From NCBI GenBank assembly GCA_964504025.1, contig CAZDCO010000001.1, positions 6,090 to 70,089 on the forward strand: a DNA stretch of 64,000 bases. Reading direction: 5' to 3'. The notes beneath the pieces were generated by a model. That model saw only the letters and a list, made by a program, of their open reading frames with translations. It did not search any database and was not told where the DNA came from. A program made the position numbers and the translations under genes. The stretch is from Scatosoma sp964504025 (GTDB taxonomy: Bacteria; Bacillota; Clostridia; Christensenellales; Borkfalkiaceae). This document shows, piece after piece, positions 27,260-35,710 of the stretch. Every line of letters starts with the position of its first letter. Within the stretch, counting starts at the first letter, position 1.

Positions 27260-29692
27260 ATGGAAAACGAAAGAGTAAACGACGTATTTTCCGCGACGGA
27301 GCAATCGGAATCCGCCGCTTTTCTCGGTTGGACGCAAAAATTGAAATTCGATCGTTCGTTCACGGCGAAACTCAGCCTTGCGGACGATAAAGTGAAGGGC
27401 TTTTATACCGAAATCGCGTCCGCCTTGCTCGCCTACGATCGCGTGAGATCGCGCACGGGCTGGTCGGGCGTATCCTTTTCCGTAGGGCGCGAACGGGTGG
27501 CGTTTATCGCCGTAACGGGTAAAACGCTGTGCGTATACCTCGCGCCGTTCACAGAAGAATTGCCCTCATCGCGGTATAAGGCAAAGGACGTGTCTTCCGT
27601 CAAAGCGCGCGCCAAAACGCCCCTTTTATGGAAGATTAAAAGCGACGGCGCGAAGAATTACGTACTCAAACGCATAGAAGACTACGCAAAGAGCGCAGGT
27701 TGGACAAAGCGCGAAGTCGGGCAGGAAGAAATGCCGTTTGCCGCGCCGAAAAGCGATTCCTTCCAAAACTTGATCACGCGCGGACTGATCCGAATCGTAA
27801 GAAACGGCGTAATCGATCGCGCGAAAAGGAGTGCGCTTCCGCGTGCGGAAACGAACGGCGCGTACGCCGATACGGTGGATACGCTGCAATCGCTTTTGGA
27901 ACGGCACGGCGCGTACGACGAAATTTTGTCGTTGTTCTCGGACGGCGAGGGCAAGGCGAGCCTTTCTCAAAAACAAATTCTCCGTTGCGTAGACGAAATT
28001 TGGGTGAACGCCGTGGAAGATTGTCTTTCGGCGTTGGACGAACTCATTCGTAACCCCAACCATTTCATTGCGGAATCGGAGGACGTGTTGCCGATTGAAA
28101 AGACGAAGAGGATCAGCGGTAGATCGATCGCGCATTTGTGCCGCCATACCGACTACGTAAGCGTAGACAGAAACGGGGATATTACGCCGACGAAAATGCT
28201 GAACGTCTTTCGGGAAGATTCGTTGTTGACGTACGAAAACAAGTTCTTGAACACGCTCGTTTACCGCCTGTACGCGTTCGTGGATAAGCGGTATAAAATC
28301 GCGCGCGAATACGGCGCGGACGAAACGTTGAGCGAATTTGTGTTCGAGAACTCTTTTACGCACGGCGACGGTAAGGGCAAAGTGAAGATCAGCGTCGAAT
28401 ATTCCGAACGGAATTTGAACGCGGACGTGAAGAACGGCTTGCTCGGTACGGGGCTTTGGAAGAGAGTGGAACGCTTGCACGATATCGTCGGCAGCTATAT
28501 GCAATCTTCTTTCGTTAAAGCTATGGAAAAGAACTTCGTGCATCCGCCGATTTTGCGTACGAACGCCATTTTGAAGAATAAATATTTCAGAGAATGTCTC
28601 GCCTTGTGGGAATTTATCGAACGTTACGACGACGCCGGGTACGGAATCACCGTCGAGGAAAAATCGCAAGAGATTTCCGACGAATACGTCCGAACGGCGT
28701 ACGCGGGCGCGGCTATGCAGTACCTGTTGTTCCGTAAGGCGTTGGACGACGACTTCGAGGACGAGGACGAACCGTCGTATATCCGTCCGGAATTTACCGT
28801 ATTGGAAAGGCAGCGCGAAGAATTTGAGGAGAAATTCTTCGACGAACCGTTCGAGGGGGAGATCGAGGACGACGTTACGTTTGCGTTGCGCGTCGCGCTT
28901 GCGGCGGACGAGCAAACGCCGTCCGATACGACGGGAGTTACGTTCATGCAACGTACCTTCCACGCAAGGTTGCGCACGGCGAACGAGGGTACGAAAGCGT
29001 CCTTCGTCGAGCTTGCCAACGCGTTGTTGCGCTACGAGCGCGTAAAAATGCGGCAGAGTAAAAAATACGCGTCGTTTTCCGTCGGTCGGCGCACGATCGC
29101 AAAGATTACCGTCAGCGAAAAGACGGTTAAACTGTATTTGGCGTTGAACGAAACGCCGAACATATATCACGCGTATAGCGTGGCGGATAAAAAAACGTTC
29201 GAGGATACCCCCGTATGCTTGCGCGTGCGCGGCTCGCGCAGTTTGGGGTACGCAAAACGGCTGATTGCCGAACTTGCCGAGGAACTTTCCTTGCAAACGG
29301 CGGAGAACGCACCGCAAACGACGGTAGCTGACTATCCGACGGAAAGTTTAGCGGAAATGTTGCAAAAGGGCTGGGTAAGCTTTTCCCGTCGCTCGTCTTT
29401 TCCGTCCGCAAAAGCGTTTGGAAAGGAAAAGAACGCGCGGATGGATACGTACGCGGAGGAAACGCGCCGCAACGCCGTACAACCGACGAAACCGCAACCG
29501 TTGCCTACAACGAAGAAAAACGAAGAATACGAACCATCCGAAAACGCACGCGCCGTGGCACGCGACATCGGCGATTTGATTCGTCCTACGGGCAATTACG
29601 AACGCCCGACCGAATACGGCGTGGACGACGCGTCGGGCTTTATGTCGGACGAACGGGAGCGCGCGAACGCTGACGACGGAGAGAACGTATGA
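27260..29692 (+). CDS. DUF2357-like partner of the AAA+ ATPase with internally duplicated flanking domains
   Basis: An 810-residue soluble protein. A central region (about 230-480) carries LCRHTDYVSV and LLTYENKFLNTLVYRL, characteristic of DUF2357 proteins that pair with McrB-type ATPases. It is flanked by two related domains: residues about 29-148 (FDRSFTAKL, LLAYDRVRSR, FSVGRERVAF) and about 562-677 (MQRTFHARL, LLRYERVKMR, FSVGRRTIAK). The same domain appears in many uncharacterised clostridial proteins, as I recall. I see no PD-(D/E)xK nuclease motif. The last 110 residues are charged and disordered-looking. Its stop overlaps the next start (ATGA), so production is coupled to the second SipW. 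Confidence 0.78.
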   Translation: MENERVNDVFSATEQSESAAFLGWTQKLKFDRSFTAKLSLADDKVKGFYTEIASALLAYDRVRSRTGWSGVSFSVGRERVAFIAVTGKTLCVYLAPFTEELPSSRYKAKDVSSVKARAKTPLLWKIKSDGAKNYVLKRIEDYAKSAGWTKREVGQEEMPFAAPKSDSFQNLITRGLIRIVRNGVIDRAKRSALPRAETNGAYADTVDTLQSLLERHGAYDEILSLFSDGEGKASLSQKQILRCVDEIWVNAVEDCLSALDELIRNPNHFIAESEDVLPIEKTKRISGRSIAHLCRHTDYVSVDRNGDITPTKMLNVFREDSLLTYENKFLNTLVYRLYAFVDKRYKIAREYGADETLSEFVFENSFTHGDGKGKVKISVEYSERNLNADVKNGLLGTGLWKRVERLHDIVGSYMQSSFVKAMEKNFVHPPILRTNAILKNKYFRECLALWEFIERYDDAGYGITVEEKSQEISDEYVRTAYAGAAMQYLLFRKALDDDFEDEDEPSYIRPEFTVLERQREEFEEKFFDEPFEGEIEDDVTFALRVALAADEQTPSDTTGVTFMQRTFHARLRTANEGTKASFVELANALLRYERVKMRQSKKYASFSVGRRTIAKITVSEKTVKLYLALNETPNIYHAYSVADKKTFEDTPVCLRVRGSRSLGYAKRLIAELAEELSLQTAENAPQTTVADYPTESLAEMLQKGWVSFSRRSSFPSAKAFGKEKNARMDTYAEETRRNAVQPTKPQPLPTTKKNEEYEPSENARAVARDIGDLIRPTGNYERPTEYGVDDASGFMSDERERANADDGENV

Positions 29693-30321
29693 GCGTCGGT
29701 GCGAAGATAAAAAAAATCGTCGGTACGGCACTCTTCGTGCTCGTCGTGCTGTTCGTGCTTTTCGCCGCCGTAGTAGGTACGATCAATCGCGCGAGAAATA
29801 AGCCTACGTTTTTGTTCGGACACGCGCTGTTGTGGGTAGAAACGGGGAGTATGGAACCGTCCATTCCGTCGCGAAGTTACGTGTTGGTGCGCGAATATTC
29901 GGGTGAAAATTTGGAAACGGGCACGGTGATTACCTTCACCTGTACCGATCCCTCTTCCGCCGTGTACGGCGAAACGATCACGCACCGTATCGTCGAAGTA
30001 ACGACGGAGGGATACAGGACGAAAGGGGATAACGGAAACCCCGATACGTGGACGGTAAAATCACAAGACGTGGTAGCCGTGTACGTAACGAACCTTTCCG
30101 TATTGACCGCGATCGGGCGAATTTTCGCTTCTCCGATCGGCTTGTTGTTGATCGTGGGCGTGTTCTTGGCTTCGTGCGTATTTTTATATATTCCCGATAT
30201 CGTCAAGGCGTTTCAAAGTACCGCGGACGACCGCACGGATAAAGAAAAAGAGTTGGAAATAGAAAGAAGAGTACGCGAAGAAGTGCGTAAACTGCAAGAA
30301 GATAGGAGGCAGGGAAAATAG
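29689..30321 (+). CDS. SipW-type (archaeal/ER-like) signal peptidase I, second copy
   Basis: A 210-residue S26B peptidase with a membrane helix at about residues 8-32, catalytic Ser54 in VETGSMEPSI and His99 in TITHRIVEV, a second helix at about 135-165 and a basic/acidic helical tail. It is shorter than and clearly distinct from the first copy, not a recent duplicate. Having two SipW enzymes in one operon may mean different substrates or sequential processing. The start codon overlaps the DUF2357-like gene and its stop overlaps the next GTG by one base. Confidence 0.92.
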   Translation: MSVGAKIKKIVGTALFVLVVLFVLFAAVVGTINRARNKPTFLFGHALLWVETGSMEPSIPSRSYVLVREYSGENLETGTVITFTCTDPSSAVYGETITHRIVEVTTEGYRTKGDNGNPDTWTVKSQDVVAVYVTNLSVLTAIGRIFASPIGLLLIVGVFLASCVFLYIPDIVKAFQSTADDRTDKEKELEIERRVREEVRKLQEDRRQGK

Positions 30322-32570
30322 TGCGAAATTTTTTAGCAAAATATAAAAACGTATTGTTGCTCTCCGTATTAGCCGTCGTTTGTACGAGCTTTTTCCTGTA
30401 TGTCTTGTTGCTGTTGGGCGATTATAACGCGGGCGTAAACGAACAAGCGCGTTCCCGTGCGGAGTTTTACGCGGCCGAACAAACGCACTACGTTCAAGGG
30501 CAGGGCGACGATCTCTCGCGCGCAACGGAGTACGCCGCCGATAAACTTGCTTCTTGCACGTCGCCAGCGGAGTTGATCGAGGAGTTGCAACGCTCGGAAG
30601 TTGCGCTCCGCGGAGACGATTTTCTCGGCGCGTTCTACGCCAAAGACGACGTCTTGTACGACGAGGACGGCGCGGTCGCGTGGAATTATACCGCGATCAA
30701 AGACGATTTGCAAACGGAAAGCACGACGCTTTCGCGCATATTCTATTATAAAAATCAAGATCCGTCTTTCGCCGTCGTAGCTAAGACGGACTCGCCTCTT
30801 GTCGACGCTTTCGTAACGGTGTATAAGCGCAGCGCGCTCTCCCTCTCCGCCGCTTTGGACGAGGAACGCGGTTCAGAATTCGTTTTGCTTTGCCGCCACG
30901 ACGGTAAAATCGTAGAAAAACTCGTGCACGGCGATACGTTCACGATCGATAATGAGCCGATTCAAAACGGATTGTTGAAAACGCTGTTCAACGACAATTC
31001 CGATTGGCAACGGGTGTGCGCCGCGTTCTCGGAAGCGGAAACGCAGTCGTTTATCTTCCAAAAAGGCTCGTCGCAATACGTCTTGACGGTTACTCCGTTC
31101 GGCACGTCCTACGGGGAAACGTCCTTGGTATGCGCGTATAAGGTGAGTGCGATCTACGGCGAGGGCTTTACCGTCATGCAAAGTATCTACGCCGCGTTGC
31201 TCAGCTTGACGATCGTGATCGTCGTTGCCGCAGGTGCGCTGTTGGTTACGAAATTAGCGGAAAAGCGTAAAATATTCCGTTTGGAAATGGAAGTACCCTT
31301 CTTGCAGTGCGCTACCGTCAAAAAATTCGAGAACGAAGCGGACGAGTTGTTGAAACGCCACCCTCGTTCTTCGTTCGCGCTCGTTTCTTTGCAAATCGGC
31401 AACTACGGCTACGTCGTCGATTGCTTCGGGGAAGAGTCAGCAAAGCAGCTTTCTAAATACGTCGCCGATACGTTGCGCCGCACGCTCTATTTGGAAGAAA
31501 CGTTCGGCTACGCGCAGGACGGGGAGTTCGTACTCCTTTTGCATTACCGTGAGCGGCAAGGCTTGGCGGAGCGTTTGAACGGCACGTATATGCGTTTGTC
31601 CTCGTTCAACTGCTTTGGCGACGGTGCGTATAAAGTAGGCGCGTCGTTCGCCGTGTACGAAGTGGAACGCGAGGAAAAGCAAACGGTCAAGCAAATGCTC
31701 GATAAGCTGTATATCGCGAAAGAATCCGCCACGTCGCAAAACGCGTCGGTATCGATCGGATATTACGACGACGTTATGCGTAAACGGTATATGAAAAAGG
31801 CGGAAATCGAAGGCAAAATGGAACAAGCGTTGAAAAACAGCGAATTCCACCTCTTTTACCAGCCGAAGTATAACCTCAAAGCGAAAAATTTGGACGGTTG
31901 CGAAATTCTCGTCCGTTGGTACGACGCCGCTTTGGAAAAATATCATCTCCCCGCCGAGTTTTTACCCGTCTTCGAGGAGAACGGCTTTATCGTCAAGCTC
32001 GACCACTTCGTCTTCTATAAAGCCTGCGAAAATATCGCCAAACGCATCGAAAACAGACAAATTTGTTATCCCATTTCCGTCAACGTTTCCCGTATCACGG
32101 CAATTCAATCGGATTTCACCGATTATTACGTGCGTATCAAAAAGAAATTCGATATCAAAGACAATTTCATCACGCTGGAATTTACCGAAAGCTTCGCGTA
32201 TGAAAATTACGAATTTTTGCGGAATATCGTCGATACGATGCACGCGAACGGCTTGCTTTGTTCGATCGACGACTTCGGCACGGGCTATTCGTCGTATAAT
32301 ATCCTGAAAACGATCGCCATGGACGAAATCAAACTCGACAAGTTCTTCCTCGGCAAGGGCTTGACTGCCGAACGCGATCAAACGCTGCTGGAAAGCGTGA
32401 TCGGCATGGTAAAAAAACTGGGCATGAAGGTTACGCAAGAGGGCGTGGAAACGGAAGAGGACTTGTTCCGTCTGGACGCACTCGGTTGCGACGTCATTCA
32501 AGGCTACTATTTTGCAAAGCCTATGAAATATTCCGACTACTGCACGTTCGTCGATAAAAACTTTACTTGA
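30321..32570 (+). CDS. Membrane c-di-GMP phosphodiesterase, degenerate GGDEF plus intact EAL
   Basis: A 749-residue protein starting at GTG 30321 with GGAGG upstream. Two transmembrane helices (about 12-35 and 287-312) bracket an extracellular sensor domain of roughly 250 residues. A GGDEF-fold domain follows (about 335-480), but the signature reads AQDGEF, so cyclase activity is unlikely. The EAL domain (about 495-745) keeps EILVRW, LEFTES, IDDFGTGYSS, IKLDKFF, QEGVET and QGYYFAKP, all needed for hydrolysis of c-di-GMP to pGpG. As the last gene of an operon switched by a c-di-GMP riboswitch, it could provide negative feedback. A strong terminator follows. Confidence 0.93.
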   Translation: MRNFLAKYKNVLLLSVLAVVCTSFFLYVLLLLGDYNAGVNEQARSRAEFYAAEQTHYVQGQGDDLSRATEYAADKLASCTSPAELIEELQRSEVALRGDDFLGAFYAKDDVLYDEDGAVAWNYTAIKDDLQTESTTLSRIFYYKNQDPSFAVVAKTDSPLVDAFVTVYKRSALSLSAALDEERGSEFVLLCRHDGKIVEKLVHGDTFTIDNEPIQNGLLKTLFNDNSDWQRVCAAFSEAETQSFIFQKGSSQYVLTVTPFGTSYGETSLVCAYKVSAIYGEGFTVMQSIYAALLSLTIVIVVAAGALLVTKLAEKRKIFRLEMEVPFLQCATVKKFENEADELLKRHPRSSFALVSLQIGNYGYVVDCFGEESAKQLSKYVADTLRRTLYLEETFGYAQDGEFVLLLHYRERQGLAERLNGTYMRLSSFNCFGDGAYKVGASFAVYEVEREEKQTVKQMLDKLYIAKESATSQNASVSIGYYDDVMRKRYMKKAEIEGKMEQALKNSEFHLFYQPKYNLKAKNLDGCEILVRWYDAALEKYHLPAEFLPVFEENGFIVKLDHFVFYKACENIAKRIENRQICYPISVNVSRITAIQSDFTDYYVRIKKKFDIKDNFITLEFTESFAYENYEFLRNIVDTMHANGLLCSIDDFGTGYSSYNILKTIAMDEIKLDKFFLGKGLTAERDQTLLESVIGMVKKLGMKVTQEGVETEEDLFRLDALGCDVIQGYYFAKPMKYSDYCTFVDKNFT

Positions 32571-32595
32571 TTGCTTTCGGGGGTATGTCCGAGCG

Positions 32596-32633
32596 AAAAA
32601 ATCGTCCTGTCGAATACAGGACGATTTTTTTTT
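32596..32633. terminator. Bidirectional intrinsic terminator
   Basis: A long perfect stem (ATCGTCCTGT / ACAGGACGAT) with a five-base loop is bordered by A runs and T runs, so it can serve both the PDE operon (plus) and the convergent AraC gene (minus). Confidence 0.92.
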
Positions 32634-32647
32634 ACGCATGAGTGTTT

Positions 32648-33559
32648 TTATTTCGTTTTCTTAAAATCGGTTACAGGGATCGGCGTATCGAGCGGCGTTT
32701 CCTCAAAGTCTTTATAAAAGGTGTTCCATTTCTTTCGGTAGGTGGCAGGGGACACGCCGAATTCTCGTTTGAAAATTTGCGTGAAATGCCCCAACGACGA
32801 GAAACCGATGTTCGAGGAAATGTTAGAAATCGTCAAATTCGTCGATTCTAACAACCGCTTCGAATAATCGAGCTTGATCTTCAAAAAATATTGCGACGGC
32901 GTAAGCCCGATCTCCTTTTTGAATAGCCGTATGATATGACAATGCGAATAGTTGACGGATGTTAAAATTTCGTCGATCGATTGCGTAATGTTTTTTTCGT
33001 CGTGCATCAACGTGATAATCTCGTTGACAGCCGCGCTGTAACGGGGCTGTTCCTCGTCGTTCGGTTTCCGAATTTTCGCGTTGTAGAACAACTCCTTTAA
33101 CATGGAAAGGAAGATCATCGTTACGAAATTGTCATATTCGTTTCCGCCCGTGTTTTCCACGATACGCGATTTGTGATACATATTGACGAACGAATCGGTG
33201 ATCGATTGCTTGATCTCGTATTCGATATACGGCTCTTCCAAAAGGGAAGCGTATAAATCGGGCGCAAGACAATCGCAGATCGTTTTGAACGTTTCCGTCC
33301 TTACGATCAGGTTCAAATGCGCGGATTGCCCGTTAAAAACGTTAAAAATCGCGTGTTTGTCCTCGGGACGGAGAACGAGCAACGTGTTTTTGGGTACTTG
33401 CCGCTCTATACGGTTGATCTTGTGTACGATCGTGCCCTCCGTTACGATGACGAATTCCCAAAAGTCGTGATAATGGAATTCGGGATAGTCCGTTTGCATA
33501 TAGTGCATCGCAAAGTTGCTTTGCGAATGTGGGGGAGTAACGAATAAATGCTTTTTCAT
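32648..33559 (-). CDS. AraC-family transcriptional regulator with cupin sensor
   Basis: A 303-residue protein: N-terminal cupin-like effector domain (residues about 5-140, with FHYHDFWEFVIV), and two helix-turn-helix units at about 190-290 ending in the AraC signature IGFSSLGHFTQIFKREFGVSPATYR. It is divergent from the sugar-uptake operon, and the 218-base gap holds its own consensus promoter, so it most likely activates that operon when a glycan-derived ligand binds. The start has AGGAG seven bases upstream of the ATG. Confidence 0.93.
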   Translation of the reverse strand: MKKHLFVTPPHSQSNFAMHYMQTDYPEFHYHDFWEFVIVTEGTIVHKINRIERQVPKNTLLVLRPEDKHAIFNVFNGQSAHLNLIVRTETFKTICDCLAPDLYASLLEEPYIEYEIKQSITDSFVNMYHKSRIVENTGGNEYDNFVTMIFLSMLKELFYNAKIRKPNDEEQPRYSAAVNEIITLMHDEKNITQSIDEILTSVNYSHCHIIRLFKKEIGLTPSQYFLKIKLDYSKRLLESTNLTISNISSNIGFSSLGHFTQIFKREFGVSPATYRKKWNTFYKDFEETPLDTPIPVTDFKKTK

Positions 33560-33632
33560 AAATAGCTCCTAAATGGGGCGCAAGGACGAGCGCACGGCAA
33601 AAAACCGACGCAAATTCGCTTGCGACGAAAAT

Positions 33633-33661
33633 ATTATATAACACAAAAAAGATAATGTCAA
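33633..33661 (-). promoter_or_regulatory. SigA-type promoter of the AraC regulator
   Basis: On the minus strand TTGACA (complement of 33656-33661) and TATAAT (complement of 33633-33638) are 17 bases apart. Confidence 0.9.
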
Positions 33662-33720
33662 GGAAAATGTTAAAAAATCATAAAAAATTAGTCGATTTTT
33701 ATGTAGAAAATGTTTGTAAA

Positions 33721-33746
33721 TACTGATAAAATGTTAGTACTGATAA
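33721..33746 (+). promoter_or_regulatory. Candidate AraC-type operator: direct repeats before the sugar ABC operon
   Basis: TACTGATAA occurs at 33721-33729 and again at 33738-33746, 17 bases apart, within 60 bases of the solute-binding protein start. No good -35/-10 pair serves the plus strand here, which suits activator-dependent transcription. Confidence 0.45.
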
Positions 33747-33777
33747 TTTGTAAACTATATTTTTGTGAGGTTTTGAC

Positions 33778-35589
33778 ATGAAAAAATTTAAGTATCTCTT
33801 GGTAGGCGGCTTGCTCGCCTGCACGACGGTGGCGTCTACGGCGTGTAATTTCGGCCCTGGCGATTCCGACGAGGAAGATCTTGGTAGCAGAATCGAGATT
33901 ATCTTGGAAACGGACGGCGGCGGTCTCGGCACGGAATGGGTTACGGCAGCTGGTAAACGTTTCGAAAAGACGGTTGCCGACAAACAATACGGTAACTATA
34001 CGGGCGTTAAAATTTCCGCGAAAGCAGGCAGCGGCGTAACCTTGTCCGGTGCTGCGTCCGACGGTACGGCAATCTACGACTTGTCCGCAGTGGACAGCGT
34101 TAAAACGGCTGCAACTTCGGTTCTCGATTTGACCGATCTCGTAACGTCCACCCTTGAAAAGGATAGCAGGGGACAAGACGTTTCCATCGAGGACAAGATC
34201 GATACGAGCGAGCGCGGTAGATATCAATATGATGGTAAATATCTTGCGTTGCCCAGCATCGAATATTATCCCAGCATTTCCTACGACGTAAACCTTTTCG
34301 ATAACTACGGCTTGTATTTTGCAAGTGGGGAAACGGAAAACGCGTGGGAGTGTGAAATTTTAGATCAAACGTACTATTTTACCGCTAACGCAAGCGAAAA
34401 GGCATGCGGTCCCGACGGACAAACCGGTACGTCCGATGACGGTTTGCCTACCTCTTTGTACGAATTTATCGCTCTTTGCGATTATATGAAGAGCGGCGGC
34501 AAAGGGATTCACCCCATTAACTTTACGGGCGCATATAGCTATTATTCCGACTTTATGTTGACTGCGCTTACCTATTCGTTGTTGGGTTGGGAGAAAGCGC
34601 AAGCGACCTTCTCGTTCAACTGTAGCGAAATGGAAATCGTAACCGGTTTCACGAACGACAATTTGTTCCCCGGCAGCGACATTGCGAAGAAACCTACGAC
34701 GCAAAAAGTGGCTATCACCGAAGAGAACGGTTATTTGACGACGTGGTCGGTTGAAAAATATTATGCGGAAGCGTTCTTTGATCTTTGCTTGGAAAAAGGT
34801 TGGTTTGGTCCTTCCGTTGCGAGCGGCGACGATCAGGTTGCTGCAATGAGAAAGTTCATTTACAGCGATAAGAGCTCGAGGGACCAGAAAATCGGTATGC
34901 ACATCGACGGTTCGTTCTGGTATAACGAAGCAACACTTAAAGGCGTCATCGACAGCTATAACGCGGCGGTTGGTGAGAACATGGGTCAAGGCTTAAAGGG
35001 TGAAAGAAAGGTGGCTTTGATGTCCCTTCCCGTATCCTTTGACGAGACGGTTACCGAAGAGAACGAGCTTGGCAGAGGACAAGTGTTCGTCGATATGTGG
35101 CGTTCTATGCTCGTCGTAAACGCGAACGTTGTCAATACGCCCGGTAAGAAGGAAGCTACGTTAGATTTCTTGAAATTCTTGTATACGGACGCAGAGTTGG
35201 CAAACTATACCGCGTTGACCTCAGTTCGTAAATCGTTGAACTATACCGTTCCCGATTCGCAATACAACAACATGCCCTACTACGGAAAAGAATTGTTGAA
35301 TATGCTGAACGACGAAAACAACCACGTTCTCCATTTCGAAGGCGGCAACGAAACGTTTGCAGGCGCACCGTCGGAATTCGTTACGGTAAACTGGAACACG
35401 AACGGTATCTTCATGTACGGTGGTAAGAACTATTATAAATACCGCAAGGATAATAGCACCGTATACGCAGCCGAAATCTTCAAAGGTCAATCGATCAAGC
35501 AATCGAAATGGAAGAGCATCTATAAGGGTAGCTTGTCGGCAGCTGCGTTGACCGAAGCTCTTGCGACGTTCCCTGCGGAAATTGCATAA
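33778..35589 (+). CDS. Extracellular solute-binding lipoprotein of a carbohydrate ABC transporter
   Basis: A 603-residue family-1-type binding protein. The signal peptide ends in a lipobox with acylated Cys23 (VASTAC). It is larger than the common 420-450-residue sugar-binding protein, consistent with oligosaccharide ligands. The body keeps the binding-protein layout: a DGTAIYDLSAVD segment early, YLALPSIEYYPSISYDVNLF in the hinge region and a C-terminal helical part. It is first in the operon with two permeases; a hairpin without T run after it probably lets more binding protein than permease be made. The substrate cannot be told from sequence. Confidence 0.9.
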   Translation: MKKFKYLLVGGLLACTTVASTACNFGPGDSDEEDLGSRIEIILETDGGGLGTEWVTAAGKRFEKTVADKQYGNYTGVKISAKAGSGVTLSGAASDGTAIYDLSAVDSVKTAATSVLDLTDLVTSTLEKDSRGQDVSIEDKIDTSERGRYQYDGKYLALPSIEYYPSISYDVNLFDNYGLYFASGETENAWECEILDQTYYFTANASEKACGPDGQTGTSDDGLPTSLYEFIALCDYMKSGGKGIHPINFTGAYSYYSDFMLTALTYSLLGWEKAQATFSFNCSEMEIVTGFTNDNLFPGSDIAKKPTTQKVAITEENGYLTTWSVEKYYAEAFFDLCLEKGWFGPSVASGDDQVAAMRKFIYSDKSSRDQKIGMHIDGSFWYNEATLKGVIDSYNAAVGENMGQGLKGERKVALMSLPVSFDETVTEENELGRGQVFVDMWRSMLVVNANVVNTPGKKEATLDFLKFLYTDAELANYTALTSVRKSLNYTVPDSQYNNMPYYGKELLNMLNDENNHVLHFEGGNETFAGAPSEFVTVNWNTNGIFMYGGKNYYKYRKDNSTVYAAEIFKGQSIKQSKWKSIYKGSLSAAALTEALATFPAEIA

Positions 35590-35616
35590 TTCGCGTCAGG
35601 ATAAATTTTTCAAAGA

Positions 35617-35642
35617 CAGCGGCTCGTTTTGCGCGAGCCGCT
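35617..35642 (+). other. Intercistronic hairpin after the solute-binding gene
   Basis: CAGCGGCTCG pairs perfectly with CGAGCCGCTG across a six-base loop; no T tract follows. This is typical of elements that lower downstream permease expression relative to binding protein. Confidence 0.75.
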
Positions 35643-35710
35643 GAAAAATGAAAGGTGTGGCAAAATTGTTTTGTTTTCGCCTGACACTATAAAAAGTTGG
35701 TGAAATATTG

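Noticed and set aside
27626..29317. 563-codon open frame on the minus strand
   Set aside because: Antisense shadow of the DUF2357-like gene; composition is Arg/Phe/Val-rich as in other shadows here.
25679..29692. McrBC-type restriction system
   Set aside because: Only the ATPase resembles McrB, and it is membrane-anchored. The partner lacks a visible nuclease motif and the context is protein export, so calling it restriction would overstate the evidence.
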